Assembly: GCA_037974665.1 (NCBI GenBank)
Contig: CM075770.1
Span: 9,746,501 to 9,810,500 of the forward strand
Length of the DNA: 64,000 nt
Direction: 5' to 3'
DNA from: Ehretia macrophylla
Lineage: Eukaryota; Streptophyta; Magnoliopsida; Boraginales; Ehretiaceae
Shown piece after piece: positions 12,201 through 23,248 of this stretch. A program made the translations under genes and the position numbers. Position 1 is the first letter of the stretch, and the number at the start of each line of letters is the position of its first letter. Under the pieces are notes generated by a model. It made no database searches and was not told the origin of the DNA. It was given only the letters and a program-made list of their open reading frames with translations.

Positions 12201-13436
12201 TATATATATATACCTTTAATTAGAAAAAAAAATAACAAGGGAGCAACTTTTGCGGTAGCGGCCCCGCCTCACCCCGTCCCAAATAGGAAATAGATTGGGG
12301 TGGGAAAAGGGGAAACCGGAAAAGGGAAACAGGGCGGGTACCCGCAACGATTTGTGGATGGTTGCAAATTCTCTGCTATAATGATGGGGTAGGGCGTGGC
12401 GACCTATTATTGCAAATTCTCTAGTATATTGAGTTTTTGCAGAATAACATGTAAGGTAAAAAAAAAAAACATTGCAACCGATGATGCATGCCAACTATAA
12501 TGATACTTAAGCTAGGTAGAGCACTTACCAGGAATTCAATTACCGCGCTTATAAGATAGATGCAGTATGTAGTGAAGAAAGCATCAGACAAAAAGCCACC
12601 AAGCAAAGCAAGAAGGAAGGCTGTGCCCATGAAGTTTGTGACAATGTTGGCAGAACTAGATGGAGAAAAGTGCATGTACTTGGCCAAGTAGAGCACCAAG
12701 TTGCTTGCATTTGCCAGGAATGCTAGGTTCTCCAGTATCTCCACAACTAGAATTTTGCAAGAAAAACAAGTTCAAGATCAGTGTATGTTATCATTGGGTA
12801 ACTCTTCCGCCGGTCAGTGACTAATGTCAAGATTTCATATGATATGAGGCTTGTATGAACCCCATATATGTAAGAGCCGAACGTCAATATTTCTAAATAC
12901 TTGTTAGGAACTAATTAAAGGTAGTCAGACCTAACAAGCTCTCTCAATAGGTCCCACCGTATCAGTGAAAATCGTTGGGTCCGGCTGCCCATCAAATATA
13001 ATTTCTCTTTTTGTGAACTATAATAAACTGTTTTGGGATGCTCTATATCTATATGTTTTTTTTCTATTAAAATTAAAAAAAACTTAAATGTGTTTCACTT
13101 GGTATGTGTTTGGATATCTCTCGTAATATTATAACGTTGCAACAGTACGAGGGATCCAAGTCCATGTTGAAGTGAAGTTATTAAAAATGTGCCCTTTGAG
13201 AAGAGGGTTCTTGAACTAACCTAAGACAAAGGACGCAGCTAGCAAGCCACCATGGAGGCCTTTAATGGCTGGTCTACTTCGCCAATCTACATAGCCTCGC
13301 CGTTTGTTTAACTGGTTCTCTGCATCCTACAGATGTGTATGCCAAGAGAAAGCTTAGAATACTTTCCAAAATAGACGTGAAAACTAAAGAAAAGATTTGA
13401 ATCAAAGTAGTAGTTGAAAAGGATAAGAAGCACCAT
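9201..13436 (-). CDS. NPF4: NRT1/PTR family transporter, subfamily NPF4
   Basis: Proton-coupled oligopeptide-transporter superfamily member of the plasma or internal membrane. NPF4 members move nitrate and hormones such as abscisic acid and gibberellin; the substrate here is unknown. Supported exons on the minus strand: 13326-13221, 12746-12529, 11149-10709 and 10178-9201, all with GT-AG introns and consistent phase, giving 580 residues, the usual family length. Landmarks: GYVDWRSRPAIKGLHGG, then TM1 with EILENLAFLANASNL, the mid-protein HGAEQFDE and SFFNYYVF, a hydrophilic central loop, and the C-terminal NKTEMGITHLQRIGTGL. The POT ExxE(R/K) motif reads E-I-L-E-N. No ATG lies in frame in the first supported exon. 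The best start is an ATG at 13436-13434 directly followed by a GT donor (107-nt intron), which would add one Met. The other exons look intact. Confidence 0.93.
11150..12528 (-). other. Large intron of NPF4 with a GC-rich insert
   Basis: This 1.38-kb intron is AT-rich except for about 12237-12400. That part contains GCGGCCCCGCC, CCCCGTCCC and GGGCGGGTACCCGC, unlike the rest of the gene, and is probably a small transposon insertion. I could not define its ends. No coding frame belongs to the gene here. Confidence 0.55.
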
Positions 13437-13534
13437 TCTTTTGTAATCAACTCTTGTAGGAAAGCTGATAAATTACAAGGCCTGATTAGAAGTACTTTTT
13501 TCGAACCTGAGAAGGAGCGTGTGCTGGAGTCACA

Positions 13535-13542
13535 TTTATATA
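13535..13542 (-). promoter_or_regulatory. Probable TATA box of the NPF4 gene
   Basis: The minus strand reads TATATAAA about 100 nt before the proposed ATG at 13436, placing transcription start near 13508-13512. The position supports translation starting in the short exon at 13436 and not further upstream. Confidence 0.5.
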
Positions 13543-13639
13543 CTGGGTGGATTGGGCCGTCTGATGTACATGGAAAAATCTGGATTCTTTGATGGTGACA
13601 AATAATATGAAAGAATTTTTTTCCCAATCATGGCGCGTT

Positions 13640-15097
13640 TAGTTAAAAGAGACACCGTTTGTTTAAATTTAAGTTACACTTGTTAAAAAAATATAATCTT
13701 CTCATACAAATAAATCATGAATTTTAAAACTACCCTCTTATACAGACTGTTTCACTTAATACCAATTAATTTTATAATGAAATCTCGTATTTTTTAATAA
13801 CACGCTATAAGAAGAGATTAATTTGAGCGTTACGTTGGGGATTCATGCTCTTAGCAGTCTAATGATTATTTTTCTTCTCTCCATTTAGTGTATTATCTAA
13901 TTGGTTTTCGGATTAATATGATGAATAGGATATAAGAACTTATGGTTAGGACAAGTACAGAACAAGTGCAGAAAAACAACACAAAACACAACAATCCAGA
14001 CATAAAATAAATAAGAAAAAAGGAGAACATACAATATTTACGTGATTCGATCTGATTCGGCGAAGTATACGTACACAATTGAATACTAGCAAAATTCACC
14101 ATAATAAGAGATTACAAGGATTTCTAATATTTCTATACCTAAATCCCAACTACATCAACATCCCTACAAAGCCTCCATAGTCGTGTGGAGGTCGGATGGT
14201 CATTTGTTGTGATGAAAAATTTTAAGTTCAAATCTATAATTTTCCATCACAAATATTGCATAACTCTTAATTGATTTGGAGCATACTTTGAGTCCCGTTG
14301 CTTTTCCCACTTAAGACCTACACCATGTTTGAATATATGCCCACATCTACAATCACACTCACCATTGTGGTGAGATCACTGTCTAAAGGTAAAAGATATC
14401 AAAAGTTCGTCCCCCTTGTGCGCGTTTATCCTAGTTTGACTTGGAACGAAACCAACAACTTTCACTTGTGAAAGGATTTTTGATTCGACTGGCCAAACCC
14501 AATAGCTCCTGTTTGATCTATCCGATAATGGAAACCTTTGTCTATTTTCCAGTATAATCTTAGAGGCTTGTCCAGACTCTTTTGGTAAGTAGCTGTAAAT
14601 TGAGTTTTATTCATTTATTGTTGTCCAGTAGAACAAGAACTGTTGTTCATTAGGAAATTTCCACTTCATGTGGACTATGTCTGTCACCATGTCCTTTCAA
14701 AGCTATCAAACTTCATGCATGGTTGCTGCTTAAGGTTACTGGAGTCATTGGATTATGGACTATATGATCATGTGGTGTAACTTGTTTTTATCAGTTTCAT
14801 ATCTTGGCCATTCATATTTTTTTGTTTTTTCTTGATCTATCAAATGAATGGATACAATATATTTTGCCATGTGTTTGTGGAGTGCCTGATCTAGAGGCCT
14901 CAAAACTGAGTGGCTTGTATTTTTGAAGAGTGGATCATAACTCTTTGCATTTACTTCCATGTACTGCTGCATCTGCATGCTGCAAGCAGGTTAAAACTGG
15001 GATCCCTCTACTACCCTTCTTTTCTCATAACGATGCGATGAAGATGTGGATCATTGATGGCTTGATTTAATAGTAATAAAGTGAGGATTGATGAATA
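13640..15097. other. Intergenic with probable retroelement fragments
   Basis: No gene seen. The stretch about 13900-14110 includes ATACAATATTTACGTGATTCG, a kind of sequence common in decayed plant Copia LTRs, but neither end is definable. The rest is AT-rich spacer. Confidence 0.45.
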
Positions 15098-15106
15098 TAT
15101 ATTATA

Positions 15107-15614
15107 GGGTAAATTGCACCAGACCTCTCTGTGGTGAGGCTTAAGTGTACGCGACCCCCTGTGGTCCAAAAACCCCTTCTAGACCCTCTTGTGGTCATAT
15201 AAAAGTGCATATGACCCCCCTGCCGTCAAAATTCCGTTTATTTAAGTAACGAAAAATGCGAAAAGACTTTTATACCCTCGAGGGTTTGGGGGCTGGGGGT
15301 CCTGGGTGGGGGTTGGGTTTGGGGGATGGAATAACCATTTTTGTGTTGTTTGGGAGGGAAGAGAATATGGGTTTTTTTACTTTATTTTTATTTTTTTGAT
15401 TTTATTTATTTATTTAATAAAAGGTAATTTGGTCAAATATTATAATTATTTTATTGTAAAAAATTCACTTTCGTTAAATTTAACGGATTATTTGATTGCA
15501 GGAGGGTTATATACACTTTTTAATGATCACAGAGGAATCTGAAATGAATTTTTGGATCACAAGGGCGTCGTGTGCACTTAAGTCTCACCATAAGGGGGTT
15601 GGTGCAATTTACCC
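15107..15614. mobile_element. Mutator-like (MULE) MITE, 508 bp, with 9-bp target duplication
   Basis: Termini are GGGTAAATTGCACCA at the left and its complement TGGTGCAATTTACCC-type at the right (GGTGCAATTTACCC), extended by an imperfect inverted repeat including GTGGTGAG..CTTAAGTG. The flanks 15098-15106 and 15615-15623 are both TATATTATA, a perfect 9-bp duplication. The interior is T-rich and non-coding. Confidence 0.93.
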
Positions 15615-15623
15615 TATATTATA

Positions 15624-15990
15624 TGTTAAAAAGTAGTTAATTTTTTAAGTCCTTATAATCATTATTTCAGCACTATCAGGTCAAATAATCATTGATCAAA
15701 TCTCTCTCATAATGCTATTAGAGAATAAGTGTTATGACGGAATCCAAATCTAGCCTCAAACTTAATATTCCATTTATTGTGTTTAAATGCTTACATAGTG
15801 TGTAAGGAAAGGGAAATAGTTGCATTTATGATATTAGGTTCGGTGAAAGAATATTGAAGAAAAATGGTCAATTAACTACGAGTCTGATAAATGATGAAAT
15901 TAAGGGAAATGCCAGGGAGAAGCTAGCTGTCCTTTTCAGTTGCGCAAGTTGCAAGGAACGATGGTTTTCTATCCTTTAATTTTATGATTA

Positions 15991-16024
<34 letters not shown>

Positions 16025-16936
16025 CGATTAATAATGGAGATTTGAACTAGAGTTTGATGCTATTAATGGTCAAGGAAATCCTGGTTTGTCACCCCAACTT
16101 TTCTCTAATTCTTGACCATGTTGGTCTTACTATTCTCAATCATCAGAAGATGAGATAGGGAAAATTTAGTTTTGATTACATGTTGGTCTTGAACTTTCTT
16201 TCTAATCTTTTAAGATATAGAATAGATATACTCATAATGTTGTTATAAGCGATATTCAACGGTTGTTAATTGTTGATACTGTTATGATATAACAATGTGG
16301 ATATTTTACAATTATTAAATTTTACTCATAATATTACGATATTATGAAAGGATCTTAACTCGAAGGTATATTGTTGTGTCCCAAGTCTAGAGATCTTAGG
16401 TTTGCAAGCGAGACTACTATTGTAAGTATAAAAAAATAACTACTTGTACTTATTTTTCCTGACCCAAAGTGGTTAACTTAAATTTTCTCTTATAACTACG
16501 ACATTCACTTATGTTAGTAATCCTATAAATTTATTTTGGTTCTATCAAACGTTTAAGATCTACTATAAAGTGTACACAGAGATATAAGACTTGTTATATA
16601 TTACTCTATTTTTCATTAATTATTCATTACCTCTTATATATACGCCTAGTTGACATGTCAAAAAAAAGACAGAGAAAATTAATTAAGAAAGTGAAATACA
16701 AGAAATTAAGCTTATTAGATTAATACGCTAACTAGGCATATACATAAGAAGTAATAAAAAAAAACAGTCACAAGAAAATGGGTGATATCCCACATTTCTC
16801 CTCTTGATAATTTTGTTGAATCTTTCTTTTTCTCCTTTTATTCTCCATTTCTTCTTCCTTCTCCCGTCTTCTCTCTTTGAATTATCAAACGGCTGTTACA
16901 CTCAGTGACGGATGTACATTGAGTAAAATACATTTG
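15624..16936. other. Intergenic
   Basis: AT-rich spacer with a (TA)n tract at about 15992-16021. I see no gene or clear element ends. Confidence 0.5.
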
Positions 16937-18070
16937 GGTCCCTTAACTTATGCGTAAATCACCTTCTGGTCACCCAACTAAAAAGAACTTTCATTTAGGT
17001 TCATTTGTCAGTTACTTTTGACGGAAAAAGTGAAAAAATATATATTTTGCCTATTTTGTCCTTGGACCATAATTCTCTCTCCTAAATTAACTATTATTTT
17101 CATTTTTAATCTAATATGTAAAATCAAAAAAAAAAATTATACTTGAGAGCTAAATTAACTAAAATTGGCATTTTTTCTTAATCAACAAATAAAATTAAAA
17201 ATAAGAAAATTATAATTGAGAGCTAAATAATCAAGACTCTCATTTTTCCATAACCAAAAACCAAAAGTAAAATAAAAAAAAAATTATAATTGGGAGCTAA
17301 ATTAACTAATATTTGCACTTTAACTCAAAATTGAACACAAAAATAAAACTGAAGTTATAATTGAAGCTAAATTAACTAAAATTTGCATTTTTAACCCAAA
17401 ATAAACAAAAAGTAAAATAAAAAATCTATAACCCGGATATAAATTAATTAACTTTTGCATTCTTTACCCAAAATAAAAGACACAAAAAATTAAAAAGAAA
17501 TAGAATTTATAATCGAAGCTGAATTAACTAAAATTTGCATTAACTAAAAAATTTAAAATTGCAAATTTTAGTTAATTTAGCTTCAATTATAATTTTTATT
17601 TTTTTTGATTTTACATCTTGGATTAAAAATGAAAATAATAGTTAATTTAGCTCCCAGTTATAAATTTAATTTTTGTTTTTTAATAAAAAAAATTGGGTAT
17701 TAGAATTTTGGGAAATTATTAAGCAAAAGTCGAACTTCAATTTTTTGTTTGTAGAAATTGTATATTTTGTTTAGGGTTTGGACAAATATATTTTGGTGAT
17801 TTTTCAAGATGTTAGTAATTTTGTTGTTCATTGTTGCTGCCAAACTGGTGTTTAACGTTGCATGCAAGCTTTTATTGTTGCTATCAACGGTCAAAATAAG
17901 AGAGAAGTCATTTGAAATTAATGTCATGTAAGAGAGAGAATTATGGTCTAAGGGCAAAATAGGCAAAACATATTTTTTTTTTCACTTTTTTCGTCAAAAG
18001 TAACTGACAAATGGACTTAAAGAGAAGTTTTTTTTAGTTGAGGGACCAGAAGATGATTTACGCATTAGAG
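16937..18070. mobile_element. TIR transposon with long (~110-bp) inverted repeats, right terminus truncated
   Basis: The left arm contains TGCGTAAATCACCTTCTGGTC, GTCAGTTACTTTTGACGG and TTTTGCCTATTTTGTCC. The right arm (about 17945-18070) contains the reverse complement of each in the same order. The left arm starts about 25 bp further out (AAAATACATTTGGGTCCC); this part is missing at the right, so the right end was lost or overwritten. Between the arms, AACTAAAATTTGCATT-type units recur several times. No transposase is seen. The terminus style resembles Mutator-like MITEs. Confidence 0.75.
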
Positions 18071-18110
18071 TCAGCGGGGGTTGAACATTAAAAATTGAGT
18101 ATTTAAAAAA

Positions 18111-18152
<42 letters not shown>

Positions 18153-18470
18153 CAAATACAGTTAAAAAATTAATTAGTCCCCACTAAAATAAAATATATA
18201 TTCATATAATTAAAAAATTATGTGCTTTAACCCCCAATAAAAAGAATTCTTGAATCCACCCTTAACTACACTTGTTGCTAAAAGTGACCAAGCTTGAAGA
18301 GGTTGCTAGATTTGGTGCTTGAAATGACCGGGATTAAAGAGACACCTATAAATCATATGATGATCGCTGCATATAATCAAGATTGAAGAGACAGCTTTTA
18401 ATGACATTAGTAATTAATTAGCTGCATGTGAGGGCAAGGTCACACGTGGATGTAAAACTAAACCAAACTC
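18071..18470. other. Intergenic with (TA)n and a second decayed element end
   Basis: A (TA)n run lies at about 18117-18142. GGGGGTTGAAC near 18076 and its partial inverted partner near 18220-18260 suggest another decayed element abutting the truncated TIR. I cannot define it. Confidence 0.4.
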
Positions 18471-18890
18471 AGCTCTAATACCATGTTAGAAAAATATGGG
18501 ATTGCGTATATCCTGCTACCACTGCTTCGGTTGATTCGGAGTTTCATTGATGGGCTAGAAAGGGTTGAGTTGAGACCAATCTGGCTGTGCCAAATTGAGC
18601 TTTGCATCCTCCAAAGTGCTTTGAATATGAAGTTCTTATCCATAATCTCATATCGTGGTTAGCTAATCACATTCCACTTTTGCTTCTAGGTCCATAAAAT
18701 AATGGTCAGAGATAAAATCTTTGAGTCATTGTTGAAAGAGGATAAAGCTCTTAAATCTGTGTTAGTGGAACTGATCCATCCGAACTTGCTATTTCCAACT
18801 TTAGAAGGTTCCACTGTTTGCAAGAAAGGCCTTTCTCAATTTGGCTTAACTAATCCAATTAATTTGTGGTCGGAAGTCAAAGCTTGACAT
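18471..18890 (-). mobile_element. Possible LTR-retrotransposon remnant with initiator-Met primer site
   Basis: The minus strand reads TAACATGGTATTAGAGC near 18474-18490. The last 12 bases are one mismatch from the plant initiator-tRNA-Met primer site TGGTATCAGAGC and follow CA, as at an LTR end. No matching second LTR or pol frame is visible. A 60-codon frame at 18702-18887 (+) gives no recognisable protein. Confidence 0.35.
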
Positions 18891-20111
18891 GCATAGAACA
18901 AAATTGTGACAACAATTCTTTAACTCTCCTTTTCACATGGGGTTCAAATTGAAGGAAGAGTTTTCAAATATAGAGCTGACATAAATGATTAGAGTTAACA
19001 AGAAGAGCAATGAGATTTTGGAGAATTTAGTAGTTGACATGAAGGAACTTACGATGCTGACATGAAGGAACACAGTCTGCGAGAAGAAATACTGCGTAAC
19101 TTAACTCTTAGATCATATATTAAGAATTATGTGATTTTATTTAATTTAAAACTCAACAGTGTTAAACGGAGTTGCCTCACTGTTTTGTATATAAACGGTT
19201 AAGGTATAGAAAATGATTGACGGGGACCAAGGACATATATAGAAAGATGGTTGGCCTGTATGAAAATGATATCTCATAAACTATGCTCAATACCATGGCC
19301 CATATTACCCCTTAACTTCCGAAATGGGGAATTCTAGCAGCGTCGTAATCGAAGGGGCCTCATTAATTTTGAGAATGCATGGTGCTTTTTGTCGATAGCC
19401 AGCGCTTATCACTTGGAAAACTCAAGCTGTTCCCGTTGGCAAGAGTCGGGGACCGGGGCGTAGTTTGGATCTTAAAGTTAAGATGTACATTTATACGGTG
19501 AGAATATCCAATATAATGAATTTTTTTTTTTTTTTTAACAAAAAGAATTTTTTTTTCTTTAAATTGAGAGTGTGCACACGTGGCTCAACCACTGGGCAAC
19601 ATACTCCAATAAATAAAATACCTTGTTATGAAAGAGTAACCAATTCAATTAGCCAAATATTTTGTAATGAAAATGAGTTTATAACAACTTACATTCACAA
19701 TTACAGTTAACACAAATTTAAATATTTTGAAACAATTAATAAGACTTGATATTGTGACAGTCTAGTATTTGAACTTAGTTTATTACATTCCAAGACCAAT
19801 TACCTATGGTTGTCCCTTCTTATTTATGCATCAACGACTTTGCTTGGAGATGGCGATGCATTTTTGGTAGAAAACATGAACGGTGCGTAACATTCCTCCT
19901 CCTTTCTTGGAGTTTTTGTCAACGGGTCTATTATCGTGGGGAATGGATCTAAGTATAACACTATGATATTATAAGTGAGAATTAATTGTTCTAAATACTG
20001 ATACAATTATGAAAAATAATTTGGACAATTTATAATTGTTGAATCTCGTTTATAATATCAATATATTATGAAGAGATTCTTTCTCATTTTTGTGTGTTTA
20101 ATAAAAGTTAA
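18891..20111. other. Intergenic
   Basis: Spacer with no supported gene. A short GC-richer patch lies near 19427-19465. Confidence 0.45.
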
Positions 20112-20450
20112 ATTAATACCAAGTTTAGCCCTTATCTTTAGTGTGTTTGACATAGTGTTCCTTTATTTTTAAAAATGCAGGATTGCAGTTTTTTATCTTT
20201 TGAATATGTGTACATCTTAGTCATTTTTTCACTTTTTTGTTTAAAATTTGATAAAAAAAACATTTGGTTGTCACATAATTATAAGTAAATTATTACATAT
20301 ACCGTCAGATTTTAAATAAAAAAATAAAAAAAACTAACTGTATTATTATTTTAAAAGATAAAGAATTACAATATTATATTTAAAAATAAAGAATTACTAT
20401 ATCAAACACACTAAGAATAAAATACTGTACTTGATATTAACCCTAAAATT
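20112..20450. mobile_element. MITE with ~60-bp terminal inverted repeats
   Basis: The left arm has TTAATACCAAGT and CTTAGTGTGTTTGA-like sequence followed by CTTTATTTTTAAA. The right arm, reverse-complemented, has GTTAATATCAAGTAC, TTCTTAGTGTGTTTGATA and CTTTATTTTTAAA in the same order. The interior is AT-rich. I could not fix a target duplication. Confidence 0.75.
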
Positions 20451-21310
20451 TATTGCTTTTTGAAGGTCAAAACTAAATGATGGAGAGGATAAGTTTCTGA
20501 TTGAAGTTGTCGAGTTACACTAAGTACATGGAAAAAGTGTTGTTTTGTATGCAGTTGTGGTGGTGGTGGTGTCCCACGCATTACTGTCAAGATTATGGCT
20601 ATGGGCTATTCAGGTGCAACATTGCTAACTAGCCGACCAAGAAAGCTCATTGGTCGATTGGTACACACCATAGACAGGGCGGTGCAATAATTCATATGCG
20701 AATAGAATTGTAGTATTTACTGACTCTAAAATTAAAGAGTGAAATGAAACTATATTTTTTGAAATGTGTGTATTTTTAAATAACTTTTAAGCTCAAAATT
20801 TAACTTAATTTTTATTAAAAAAAATTATTCATATACAAATATTACATATAATATATTTTTAACTTTTACTGAACAATACTTCGAAATCCGTCGGGTGCTA
20901 TAGGCCCCATGTATCCACCAAATTGAAGGGTCAACACCAAGATACTTATTTTCGGTTTCTAAAACGGACCAACATATGCAAGCCACAGTAAACGGTGGTT
21001 GTAACGCAGCTAATGCTCTGCATGTGTACTCTCCTGCACGATGCTTGGCTATGTTATCACCATTGTTGCAAGGACGTGCAGTTCTGATTTCCCTTAACAG
21101 TTACCAACATGCTTTTGCTTCGGTGGTCTCAACTATGAGCTGTTCGCTGAAATTAAGTCTCTGTCCACAAGTTCATATGTCTTGTCCTTCGCATGACCAT
21201 GACACAATAATTCTTGTGTTTGGGTACTAACTTCCAGTAATTTCTTCTTCTTTTTTTTTTCTTGAAACAACCATGTATTGTCTTCCACATGATGATACAA
21301 AATCAATGCA
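20451..21310. other. Intergenic
   Basis: Spacer without a supported gene. A moderate-GC stretch at 20976-21230 has an 84-codon frame, but its translation shows no known domain and nothing around it looks like a gene structure. Confidence 0.45.
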
Positions 21311-21628
21311 TTTAGACTATCTTCAATGGAGTTTTTAAAATATAAATTTTTTTTAAAAACAAACTATTTATAACAAAAATACGTAGGGTCCATCACTTTT
21401 AGCTTAAAAGATATCAAAATAGAGATCCAGTCTCTATTTTTTTCAACAAATTTATTGAACAAAATAAAGACTGAGTTTCTATTTTGACATCTTTTAAACC
21501 AAATGTGATAGATCCCACGTATATTTAGATCATTAATATTACTTTTTGAGTCATTGAATCTCTAAAAACACTCAAATTAAAAAAATTTTGCATTTTAAAA
21601 CTCTATTAAAAATACCTTTAGTGCTCAT
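21311..21628. mobile_element. Foldback MITE
   Basis: Imperfect palindrome. GTAGGGTCCATCACTTTTAG..AAAGATATCAAAATAGAGA in the left half matches the reverse complement of TCTATTTTGACATCTTTTAAACC..GATCCCAC in the right half. The outer ends CTTCAATGGAGTTTT and AAAACTCTATTAAAAATA also pair. Non-coding. Confidence 0.7.
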
Positions 21629-22283
21629 CTTTTTTCTTTTTTTCTTGAATTTATTGTTTAATGCAAATAATTGTATTGACCTTGTGTTACATTATAAAGT
21701 TACTTTACATGTACCTACTTTGATAGATAGTGTCACGTGTATAAAAACATTACACCTTAGAAGAGGGAGTTATTTCATTTCCCTAAAGTCATGTAGACCA
21801 GGGAAATAGATACATTTAATACCTAGAATAGTTATTGTCTTTCTCATCATCAAAGATACGCGTCGTCACTTGAGGAAAAGAAAGACAACAAGACCGGATA
21901 ATCGTCAATTACCTAACTGTCCGACATTATAACCCTTTGGTCAGACTAACAATCTGGATAAATACAATTAATCCAACAAACATGTTGAAGTCTTACATTT
22001 CTTTATGAAAGCAGTTTATAGAATAGCTTTTATTTGCTTTTCAATTACAATTATCTTTATTAGGAATGGTTATACTATAATCACATCGACACATTAGAAT
22101 AAAGTTAATCTATGTTTTTGAATTCATTTGTTCATTGTGAACAAGATATTTTTAGATCATAACAAATGAATTATCGAGATTTTTTTTTTTTTTTGTCTCT
22201 AAAACCATGAAAGTCCTTAAAGCTCAAAGCAAATTCAACGAACTTTTCACTAACAATTTTTGCAGCGAAATTAATTAGGATTA
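21629..22283. other. Intergenic
   Basis: AT-rich spacer with no gene seen. Confidence 0.45.
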
Positions 22284-23239
22284 GGGTTTATTACTCCATC
22301 AGCCTCATATATTTACCTCTTTTGTCAACTTAGTCTCATATTTTCATAAGTGACACATTTATATCTTTTATCTTTTAAAATTGCGACACCTTTAGTCTTT
22401 ATACGAATTTCTGTCGAAAAATAAACAGTTACGTTTAATCAAGTGACAGTAAAAAAACCTTCACTTTTAGGGGTAAATTCATCTTTTGCTTCTTTTTTAA
22501 AAAAATTTATTTCTTCCTTCTTCTTCCCTCTCCTTCGCTACCTTCATCTTTACCACACATCCACTAAAACTAACAAATAAAGGAAACAAATGTTGTGGAT
22601 AAATCACTCACATATTCTTTTAAATTACATGTATCGGCAGGATTTTAATTATCAATCATGCATAAAACTTATAAATTTCCATATCCAATAGAATACCAAT
22701 TCCAAAATTCTATTCCATTTTGATTTTTGAATTTCCTCACTTCACCATAGGCCTTCAACCAAAACTTCTCAAACTCCAACCATTTGCTGTTTTGATTTAA
22801 TGCATATTCTCAAACTCCAACCAAAACTTTTTTCAACCGCCACTATTCTTCTTTGGGTGAAAAATGTCAACAAAATGGTATATCAAAGGCCCATAATTGA
22901 TAATATATATTATACATATACATACATACATACATACATATACATATATACAAAATTAAAATTTGGGATTAGGAATTTCAAGAATTGGGGCTAAAATAGT
23001 GGAGCGAGGGAGGAAGTAGGGCAAAATTTTTAGTGTGCGGACCATTTTACCCTTACCAACTCATTGTTTCTATAGTCATGAGCCAATAGTTTTTCTCTCT
23101 ATTTTTAACAGAAATTCACGTAAGGACTAACAGTGATATAGTTTTAAAAAATTAATTAAAAAGTATTACTAATTATGAAGATAAGGAATTAAATTCACAA
23201 AAACAGTAAAAATGTGGGACTGATGGGGGTAATAAACCC
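22284..23239. mobile_element. Mutator-like non-autonomous element, ~956 bp
   Basis: The left end reads GGGTTTATTACTCCATCAG; the right end, reverse-complemented, reads GGGTTTATTACCCCCATCAG. Further in, TTTACTG/AAAATGTGGGAC and GAATTTCTGT/ACAGAAATTC also pair. The 9-bp flanks are TTAGGATTA (22275-22283) and TTAAAATTA (23240-23248), seven of nine identical, consistent with an old Mutator-type duplication. A TACA-repeat lies near 22916-22940. No transposase. Confidence 0.82.
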
Positions 23240-23248
23240 TTAAAATTA

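Noticed and set aside
13507-13631. Long first exon for NPF4 starting at the ATG near 13631 with donor CTCAG|GTTCGA
   Set aside because: Careful counting shows the ATG at 13631 is out of frame with the next exon; the in-frame reading meets a stop before any ATG.
18702-18887. 60-codon frame near the LTR-like remnant
   Set aside because: Not recognisable as gag, pol or a host protein.
20976-21230. 84-codon plus-strand frame in slightly GC-richer DNA
   Set aside because: Translation has no recognisable domain or gene structure around it. I could not support it as a gene.
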